Assembly: GCF_000208745.1 (NCBI RefSeq)
Contig: NC_030854.1
Location: forward strand, 15,135,214 to 15,199,213
Length of the DNA stretch: 64,000 bases
Direction of reading: 5' to 3'
Source: Theobroma cacao
Lineage: Eukaryota; Streptophyta; Magnoliopsida; Malvales; Malvaceae
Both the position numbers and the translations under genes were made by a program. Shown piece by piece: positions 56,516-64,000 of this stretch. Positions within the stretch are counted from its first letter, which is position 1. Each line of letters opens with the position of its first letter. The notes beneath the pieces were generated by a model. That model was not told the origin of the DNA, searched no databases, and saw nothing but the letters and a program-made list of their open reading frames with translations.

Positions 56516-57158
56516 TAGTAAGTAATTAANNNNNNNNNNNNNNNNNNNNNNNNNNNNNNNNNNTGTATATATATATATATATATATATATATAAGCTATA
56601 TATGTAAAGGATTTTAAAGCCGAGAAACAAGCTTTTCAATATGATTTCTATCTGAAATGTGCCTTATTGTTTGTATGATGTGCATTCATGAGTTAAATCA
56701 CATATTTACCATGCCACTTTGATATTAAAACCTCATGCAAAGGTTTATAATGTAAGTCTTATAGAAAGGGGATTCTGTCATGATACTGTGATCGATATTT
56801 TGAAAATGATTTAAAATGTTCCTTTAAAAACCTAATTTGGATTCTAAATGGTTTTATCAAACCGGGAGATTTGAGTGTAGGTCAGATGTCACATCGGATA
56901 AGTGTGGCCCATGTGCACAAGTGACTCTAGCTAGAGAACCATTTGATCACCGACGGGCTGTTAGACATGGCTGGGGCCATGGTCTATGATATATGTGGCA
57001 AGGCCAGGGTTTGTTGTATATGGCTAGGCCACAAGTGATATTCATGGTTGCGATAGCTTGATTTCTCTGATGTCAGCCAACATCATCGAGACTGCCATGG
57101 CATGCTAGAATCCAGTGGAAGCAATGCTCCCGGATTGTTATTACATGGAAGTGGATCC
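56341..57158 (+). other. Possible further LTR 3' module (unlabelled family), with gap
   Basis: After the B junction there is a TA microsatellite (56478-56518), an N gap, more TA repeats, a phrase GAGAAACAAGC (56620) like the GGGAACAAGCC of family C, and a segment rich in GGCCA/TGGC (56975-57040). It may be a third, diverged 3' module. No coding sequence. It is cut at 57159 by the copia LTR, whose likely TSD copy is GATCC (57154-57158). Confidence 0.45.
56530..56563. other. Assembly gap (34 Ns) inside a TA microsatellite
   Basis: Flanked on both sides by TA repeats (56478-56518 and 56566-56593), so repeat length is unresolved. Confidence 0.97.
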
Positions 57159-58231
57159 TGTTGGCTCCATTAGTTTTTGATGATAATAAAACATTCCCAT
57201 TCATTTGTGTCTAATATCTTTACTTGAGTGTGCAGGAAAATTAATATATGAAATTAAACATTTAACTCCTCAAAGATTATATCAAAAGAAAAAGAGGAAT
57301 AAAAATAACAAGATGTAACTATCTAACAAGGAGGAAGCTTATTGGTGAAACAAGGAAGAATATGGGTTGACCAAGTTTCAAATTGGAGGAATGACAGGCT
57401 GAATAGTTTGAGAAACATAACCAACTTAGTCTACCAAGTCAGTCGACTAACGACTCTCTGCCAGAATCTGCAACCTGAAATAGAACCAACTTAATCGACC
57501 AAGTCAATTGACTAAGAGCTCTTTGTCTGTAAATTGAACCAGAGCACTACAAGATAGATTAACTGCTTGAACTCATCCTCAACTATTTCCAACGACCATA
57601 AACTGTCAAACTACCAACAGAGTTGCTTCTCCAAGTATAAAAGGGTCTTTCAACAATTAGAAACAAGTTTTTTAGAAGCCTTGAATGAGATTTGAGCCTT
57701 AGAAAGTTGAAAAACCAGAAAAGCTTTACTGCAATTGTCTGCACTTAAACGCCTACTCTTTACATCTATATTTAGCACTCAATCTTGTACCACTTAGATC
57801 AACCAGTGATCATAGGTACCTTCTTTTACTATTTTTCTTGTATTCTTAGATTGAGGAAGTCACTCTAAGGGGTTGTTCAAGCTTGGGATAGCTTGATTGT
57901 TGTAGGTTGTGGTTGAGCATTGGAAAACCACTTTGGGTTTTAGTTGAGCCCGTGAAAAACTAGTGTAAAAGGTTTTGGTTGAGCCTGGTAAAAGCCATTG
58001 TAAAGCTTGGTGAAAGCTTGTGAATTTCACCAGTTTATAGTGGATTTGTAGGAAAATCCTTGGTTGGATAATCAAGGTAGTGGATGTAGGTATTGGACCG
58101 AACCACTCTAAATTGCTGTGCATCTTATACTCTATTTTTATTTTCTTAAGTTCTGGAAATTAGTTCCTCATCTTGTCAACAGCCAAATTGTGCTATTCAC
58201 CCCCCTTTAGCACATATTATTGGGACCAACA
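57159..58231 (+). repeat. Copia 5' LTR
   Basis: 1,073 bp beginning TGTTGGCTCC and ending GGGACCAACA, with perfect 6-bp inverted termini TGTTGG/CCAACA. The U3 holds two similar segments (about 57420-57465 and 57482-57530), each with CCAAGTCA followed by a GTCGAC- or AATTGAC-like dyad. A TATA box lies at 57636-57643. The PBS follows two bases after the LTR. Confidence 0.9.
57636..57643 (+). promoter_or_regulatory. TATA box in copia LTR
   Basis: TATAAAAG about 480 bases into the LTR, the expected place for the U3/R boundary promoter. Confidence 0.7.
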
Positions 58232-58233
58232 AT

Positions 58234-58245
58234 TGGTATCAAAGC
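58234..58245 (+). promoter_or_regulatory. Copia primer binding site, initiator-Met type
   Basis: TGGTATCAAAGC two bases after the LTR. It matches the initiator-Met tRNA complement except for A in place of G at position 9, a common variant in plant copia elements. Confidence 0.85.
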
Positions 58246-58289
58246 TAGTTCCCTATTATTAAGGCTTAACATCCTTTGGGAGGATCTAA

Positions 58290-59352
58290 ATGGTTCAACA
58301 AAAATCCATAGTTGCTGAGGGACAATCAACAAACAGACCACCTCTGTTTGATGGCTCTAATTACCTATATTGGAGCACAAGAATGTTAATCTATATTAGG
58401 GCTATAGATTATGAAATGTGGGATGTCATAACTGATGGACCCTTTATGCCCTCAACCGTGAATATAGTGGCAAATGAGTTGATGCCCAAGCCAAGGTCTG
58501 AATGGATTGAGGCTAAAACTAAGAAAGTTCAAATAAACTTAAAGTTATCAACACATTGCATTGTGCATTAACCCCTACTAAATTTAACAAAGTCTCAAGC
58601 TGTACAACAATTAAACAAGTGTGGGACAAACTTAGAATAATCCATGAAGGGACTTCTCAAGTAAAGGAGTCCAAAATGGAGCCTGGTGAAGACATCACCA
58701 GCATGTTTGATAGGTTTACAAATATCACAAATAAATTAAGTCAGCTAGGCAAGCCTATCCCTGAACATGAATTAGTTAAGAGACTGCTTAAGAGTCTACC
58801 AAAAACTTGGAAGCCTAAAGTGACTACCATTAGAGAGGCTAAAGATCTGAACATCATCACACTCGATGAGATTTACGGTTCTCTTCTTACTCATGAGCTG
58901 GAGCTTAAGGAAGAAGAAGAAGAAGACCAAAGGTAAGCAAAGGAAAAGAAAAAGTGTATTGCACTTAAAGCCAACATCCTTGAAGAAGAGCTAAAAGAGC
59001 TTTCCTGTGATGATGATAAAGAATTAGCTCTGGTTGCAAGAAAATTTTGAAAGCTAATGAGCAGAAGAAACCAAAGGTTAGCTAGAAGAGGTTTCAGGAA
59101 AGACCAAGGTGCCTCATGGAAAAACAAAAACAAAATTGACTCTAACAAAAAGGAGGAGCTCATCTGCTATGAGTGCAAGAAACCTGGTCACTTCAAGTCT
59201 GAATGCCCATTGCTGAAAGATGAAACTCCCAAGAAAAATAAGAAATCCAAGAAAGTAATGGTGGCTGTTGCATGGTCAGACAGTGACACTTCAAGCTCTA
59301 AAACTGATGATGAAAAAATTGAGGAAAAAACAAACATTTGTTTAATGGCATA
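58290..59352 (+). pseudogene. Copia gag with CCHC knuckle, broken
   Basis: Starts at ATG 58290 with QQKS and the PPLFDGSNYLYW motif. An indel near 58540 moves the frame, which then continues (from about 58556) through IKQVWDKL, LLKSLPKTWKPKVT and DEIYGSLLTHELEL, the UBN2-type gag core. Stops at 58934-58936 and 59048-59050 follow. A zinc knuckle C-X2-C-X4-H-X4-C (CYECKKPGHFKSEC) is intact at about 59168-59209. Some residues usually present between CTT-KQVWD and MEPGEDI are missing (short deletion near 58672). Gag forms the particle and packages RNA in an intact element. Confidence 0.88.
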
Positions 59353-59886
59353 AGAGGATGAAACAGAGGTATCCTCATCCCCCTGCATTAATTCTTATGA
59401 TGATTTACAAGATGAGTATGAGTGCCTTTATGATGAATTTGAAAAACTTTTTTCAAAATACAAATCATTAAAGAAAAAGGATGCATTACTTTAAAATGAT
59501 TTGGAATAAGTCAAACAAGAATTTACTTCTGTTTTTTAGCAAAGAAATATTTTGCAAGTTGAGTTAGAACACTCAAAAATAGACTTTGAGCTTTTAAAAT
59601 AAGAGCTGAAAAACAAGTCTGAAGCTTTGCATATAATTCTTAATGAAAACACACCTTTTAAATGTTTGAAAAATAAATCCTCAAAAAGATATGTATACCA
59701 TAATAAAAATTCAGCTAAAGCATTACGTAGATGTTATAATTGTGGTAAACATGGTCATTTATCATATGATTGTTTTAAGAAAAGAAAAGTGCAGAAAGTT
59801 AAGAAAATCTGGGTTCCTAAAGGATCCTTTGTTGCAACTAACACTCAAGGACCCATCAAAGTATGGGTACCTATAAAGAAAAACTG
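59353..59886 (+). pseudogene. Copia gag-pol linker with second CCHC knuckle
   Basis: Same frame as the end of gag. It encodes a Glu/Lys-rich, probably coiled-coil segment (59360-59620, with four stops) and then a second knuckle CYNCGKHGHLSYDC (about 59732-59773, all four ligands intact) with a KIWVPKGS phrase after it. A stop at 59884-59886 separates it from the protease. Confidence 0.75.
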
Positions 59887-59908
59887 AAATTTTGTTTTGT
59901 AGGTTGAG

Positions 59909-61216
59909 TTGGACTTAAAGGAGACATGTTCAAAAGCTCAACTCAAGAAGAAACAACCTTGGTACATGGACAGTGGTTGTTCATGGCACATGACAGGACA
60001 TGAAATGCTGTTTGCTCAATTGGATAAGAGAAAGGGAGGAACCGTATCTTTTGGAGATGATTTAAAATGCAGAATCCATGGTATAGGTATTGTTGGTAAG
60101 AATTCCCAAACTCAAATCAGTCATGTGTTGTTGGTTAAAGGATTAAAGCACAATTTACTAAGCATTAGTCAATTATGTGATAAAGGATTTAAAGTATGTT
60201 TTGATTCCACTAAGTGTGAAGTGATAGATATGAGTACAAATAAAATCTCATTTATAGGAAAAAGATTGAAAAATATGTACGTAGTTTTTCTTGAAGATGT
60301 TGAAGTAAATAGTGACGTATGTCTTGTTGCAAATACTGAAAATGATAGTTGGCTATGGCATAGGAGATTAGGACATGTGAGCATGCATACTATGTCAAAA
60401 TTAATTAAGAAAAATCTTGTTGTTGGACTACGGGAGTTAAAATTTGAAAATTATAGGATATGTGATGCTTGCCAACTAGGAAAACAAGTTAGAACATCCT
60501 TTAAGACCAAGAAGATAGTGTCAACATCTAGACCTCTTGAATTGTTACACATTGATCTATTTGGTCCAATAAGAACAACTAGCTTAGGAGGAAAATCTTA
60601 TGGCTTTGTAATAGTGGATGACTATTCTAGATATACTTGGGTGTATTTTCTTGCTCATAAGAATGATGCTCTACAAGCATTCTTAAGTCATTGTAAGAAA
60701 GTAGAAAATGAAAAAGGACTAGCCATAGTTAGCATAAGGAGTGAGCATTGAGGAGAATTTGAAAATGATGAGTTTGAAAAATTTTGCAATGAAAAGGTGT
60801 TGGATCACAATTTTTCTACACCTAGAACACCCCAGCAAAATGGAGTTGTAGAGAGGAAAAACCGAACCTTAAAAGAAATGGCTAAGACCATGCTGTGTGA
60901 GAATAACCTACCTAAATATCTTTGGGTTGAGGCAGTTAATACAGCAGCTTATATTCTTAATAGAGTCTCAATAAGACCCTTGATTTCAAAGACTCCATAT
61001 GAACTTTACAAGGGTAGGAAACCAAATATTTCTCACCTTAGGAGTTTTGGTTGTAAGTGCTTTGTATTGAACAATGGAAAACAGCCCCTAGGGAAGTTTG
61101 ATGCAAAGAGTGATGAAGCAATATTTTTAGGATACGCTTTAAACTTAAAGGCTTATAGAGTTTTTAACAAAAGGACTTTAACTGTTGAAGAATCAATCCA
61201 TGTAGTTTTTGATTAG
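59909..61216 (+). pseudogene. Copia protease and integrase, broken
   Basis: Protease active site WYMDSGCSWHMTG with its Asp at 59969-59971 intact. GAG-pre-integrase: WLWHRRLGHVS (about 60350-60382) and CDACQLGK complete the HHCC finger. Integrase core: first Asp in HIDLFGP (about 60553), second expected Asp in the RSDHGGEF motif is GAG (Glu) at 60743-60745, followed by TGA at 60749-60751 in place of the Gly codon, third residue Glu in QQNGVVERKNRT (about 60835-60870) intact. The frame then stays open to 61216 with the usual KTPYELYKGRKPN and GYALNLKAYRVFN phrases. A stop and the altered Asp inactivate it. Confidence 0.9.
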
Positions 61217-61254
61217 TCAAATGCCTTACAAAAAGAAGTTCAGGATGATGATGA

Positions 61255-62502
61255 TGATGTAGAAATCCTAGAAAAAAAATAGAGGAAATGAGCTTAGAGA
61301 ACAACAAAAATAATGAAAAAAGCTCACCTATAAGAGAAAATGAAACTCCACATCTAGAAAATCTGCAAATAGCAAAACATCAGCATGATGATTTACCAAG
61401 AAGTTGGAGATTTTTAAGAGATCACCGACAAGACCAAATAATAAGTGACATTTCACAAGGAGTTAGAACTAGGAAAGCTACTAGAGAAACTTGTGAGTTT
61501 TCAGCTTTTATATCTCAAATTGAACCTAAAAACTTTGAAGAAGTTGAAAAAGAGGAAAGTTGGATAATGGCCATGCAAGAAGAACTTGATCAATTCACAA
61601 GGATTTGTGTATGGTCATTGGTGCCTAGACCTTCAAATCACCCTATTGTTGGTACAAAATGGGTATTTAGAAATAAGGTAGATGAGTAAGGAAATGTAGT
61701 TAGAAATAAAGCTAGGTTGGTAGCAAAAGGATACAACCAAGAGGAAGGAATAGATTATGATGAAACCTTTGCTCTCGTTGCTAGGATTGAAGCCATAAGG
61801 TTGTTGTTGGCTTTTGCATGTTTTATGAATTTTAAACTGTTCCAAATGGATGTAAAAAGTGCATTCTTAAATGGATTAATTCAAGAGGAAGTATATGTAG
61901 AACAACCACCTAGTTTTGAAGACTTTGAAAAATCTGATCATGTTTTCAAACTTCATAAAGCCTTGTATGGATTGAAACAAGCTCCTAGAGCTTGGAATGA
62001 GAGGCTTTGAAAATTTCTAGTTGAAAAAGGGTATGATAGAGGCAGCATCGATACTACTTTGTTCATAAAAAGATATCTAAATGATTTAATTGTTGTGCAA
62101 ATATATGTGGATGACATTATATTTGGTGCAACTAATGAGGCTTTATGCAAGAACTTTGCTAAGGAAATGCAGGGTAAATTTGAAATGAGCATGATGGGAG
62201 AGTTGAAGTACTTCCTTGGTCTTCAAATTAAATAAAGTGAGGAAGGAATCTTCATCAACCAAGAAAGATACACTCATGATATGCTCAAGAAATTTGATAT
62301 GCTGAAGCTAAAATCAATTTCCACACCAATGAGTCCATCCACCAAACTTGACTTAGATGAAAAAGGTAAGGATGTAGATCAAAAGCTCTATAGAGGTATG
62401 ATCGACTCACTTCTCTACTTAACAACAAGTAGACCAGATATTCAGTTCAGTGTGTGCTTGTGTGCTAGATTTCAGTCACAGCCTAAAGAATCACACCTAA
62501 CA
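61255..62502 (+). pseudogene. Copia reverse transcriptase, 3' part lost
   Basis: The frame differs from the integrase part (break between 61216 and 61288). RT blocks: VGTKWVFRNK (about 61648-61677), ARLVAKGYNQ (about 61711), FQMDVKSAFLNG (about 61840-61875), ALYGLKQAPRAW (about 61960-61995) and the catalytic YVDD at 62104-62115, intact. Stops at 61687-61689, 62008-62010 and 62233-62235. The SRPDIQFSV phrase (about 62431-62457) marks the RT/RNase H connection, which ends where the family A LTR begins. Confidence 0.9.
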
Positions 62503-64000
62503 TGTCACGACCCGGAACTCCCATCTAGCCTGTGACAACCGCCGCGATGTCCCGATAGACATTCTTTACCCGAAATGTTGATCGAAACCTCGCAAGGCTT
62601 AACATCGGTTTTTCTCGCTTCCCCTGTGAGTATTAGTTACTAAAATTATGTTTTGAGAGATTATAAATATTTTCCAAATCAAAACAATAGAAAAACAATT
62701 TTTTTCTCACAAAGGCATTTTGGTCATTTTTTCTCAAAAATCTTGAAATCTACTAAAAATGTAGTATGCAAGTACAAAATACATAATTCATAATAAAAAA
62801 TAAGTTTAAACATCTAAAACCTTCATTTGAAATGAAATTATTACTATTAGAATAAAATAAAAATATTGAATAAAATACTCAATTTTCCCACAAAATAATA
62901 TTTTTAAAACACTGCGTAAATAATTTTTACAGCGTAAAAGCAAAACAAATTCCTACATACAGTAGTACAGATAACTAGAGTATGAAATTTAATTTACAGT
63001 GACATGTGGACCCCCAAATGACAAAAATGAACGAAGGCTGCAAACCTAAAATTTTTGAGGAAGTAAAGCCAACTGTAGCCTTCGACGATATCAGCTATCT
63101 ACAGTCTATACTGAGCCTGAAATGGGTGAAAAGGAGGGTGGTGAGATTATATAATCCTAGTGAGTAAACAGATACCATATAAAATATCTAAAGCCAAGTA
63201 AATGGAGACAGATAAAATAGTTTAATATACTGTAATTCATCACCTTTCAACTCATTTCAATCAAATAAAATTAATTCATATAAATCGAGTAATCAACATG
63301 GCTTATGAATTTCTTAAAACTTTGGCTCGTGCCAAAAATCATTTTCATACCCGGTTATCAGGGATGCCTTGATCGAAGGCTATCCCAACCGAGTCCGCCA
63401 AGGCTGTTAAAAAGTTATGTATGCATAAATCATGTTTTCATTTTAAAATCATAGTCGTTCCTTGGCGTTAGCGGAGTTCATCATCATGAGGTGGTTTGGC
63501 ATGAAGTGGACTCTAAAGTTATACCTCGGGAGTTACCCTACTCGCCTCTCCAATCGAGGTAAAATATAACAGGATTTCGTGCCCCTCTAATAGGCTGGTC
63601 CACAGAAAACCCGCCCCCTGCAGCAGGTTAAACCCACCATACAATAAAATTTTGACAGCATGACATGGCTAATATAATACTATCCAGCCTGTAAATGTAA
63701 AACAAAGCAATTCATACAGTTCACAAAAACACAACCCAGCTAGTCATACCAACACATTAACATAAGCCATCAATTCAAATAATAAATTTACAACACTTCA
63801 CGTGGTCTCCAGTTACTCTATTTTCAAACCATCATTCAATTTTAAAACAATTTTATAAAATCATTTTCATTTAATCACATTTTGTTTATAAAATCGAAAA
63901 ATTTATCATTTAATTCATTTTCCATGAAATTCACAAAATTGAATAAAACATACTTTAGATAATTAAGATGATGATAAGGTTACTCCCAGTATCAAGAGTA
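62503..64000 (-). mobile_element. Family A LTR, copy A8, continues past the window
   Basis: On the + strand begins TGTCACGACCCGGAACTCC, the inverted 3' end of family A, and follows copies A1 and A2 through the 3' module (CCCTGCAGCAGG phrase near 63616, CTCCAGTTACTCTATTTTC at about 63807) to the module start near 63990. The left TSD candidate is TAACA (62498-62502). It disrupts the copia element; orientation is - strand. Confidence 0.88.

Larger units (their letters stand above)
57159..62502 (+). mobile_element. Ty1/copia retrotransposon, decayed, 3' end cut off
   Basis: 5' LTR, PBS, gag with CCHC knuckle, protease, integrase, RT in that order; integrase before RT defines Ty1/copia. The gag N-terminus (PPLFDGSNYLYW) and a two-knuckle gag are like SIRE/Maximus-type plant elements, a tentative assignment. 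The coding part has several stops and two frame changes, so it is inactive. A family A LTR enters at 62503, in the region between RT and RNase H; RNase H, PPT and 3' LTR are beyond the window or lost. Confidence 0.92.

Overview
The window is non-genic plant DNA, probably pericentromeric or similar heterochromatin of a flowering plant (most likely a eudicot). I recognise no host protein gene, tRNA or rRNA. Nearly everything is LTR retrotransposon sequence, inserted one element into another, plus one large satellite array. The evidence for a plant is an Athila-type Ty3/gypsy element with its extra open reading frame downstream of pol, a plant Ty1/copia element with an initiator-Met primer site, and long LTRs with a Del/Tekay-like polypurine tract.

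Layout. (1) 1-734 is the 3' part of an LTR of family C. (2) 735 to about 31115 is one decayed Athila-type element on the + strand: gag tail and protease, RT/RNase H, integrase, a spliced-looking extra ORF, 3' noncoding DNA, PPT and 3' LTR. It is split by four independent insertion events, each with a 5-bp target-site duplication (TSD): family A LTR 1550-4478 (TTGAG), family C LTR 9661-12079 (TAGTT), a nested stack at 12395-25035 (GTTTT), and family A LTR 25996-28985 (ATAAG). The stack is A(-) interrupted by B(+), interrupted by A(+), interrupted by A(-). (3) About 31120-39565 is a 171-bp satellite of roughly 49 monomers. Its period equals 57 codons and one frame stays open across several monomers; a ten-monomer block is duplicated. 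(4) 39566-47556 is a complete but noncoding, LARD-like element of family A on the - strand, inserted into the satellite (TSD TTTAT), with two LTRs, an initiator-Met PBS and a PPT. It shows that the isolated family A copies are solo LTRs. (5) 47574-57158 is a patchwork of C, B, B/C-chimeric and A LTR pieces, microsatellites and one AT-rich low-copy stretch (51480-52841). (6) 57159-62502 is a Ty1/copia element (5' LTR, PBS, gag, protease, integrase, RT), cut at its 3' end by another family A LTR (62503 to the window end).

No element looks able to move on its own. The Athila protease has lost its catalytic Asp, the Athila integrase zinc finger has lost a Cys, the copia integrase has Asp to Glu beside a stop, and all frames carry stops. 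The most unusual observations are: LTR families A, B and C share and exchange 3' modules at a GGTGAGT junction; the LTRs carry conserved splice-site-like motifs and perfect palindromes in their promoter-proximal part; and the satellite keeps frame. Three single-N joins and two long N gaps are assembly defects, two of the joins being flanked by duplicated sequence that is probably artificial.
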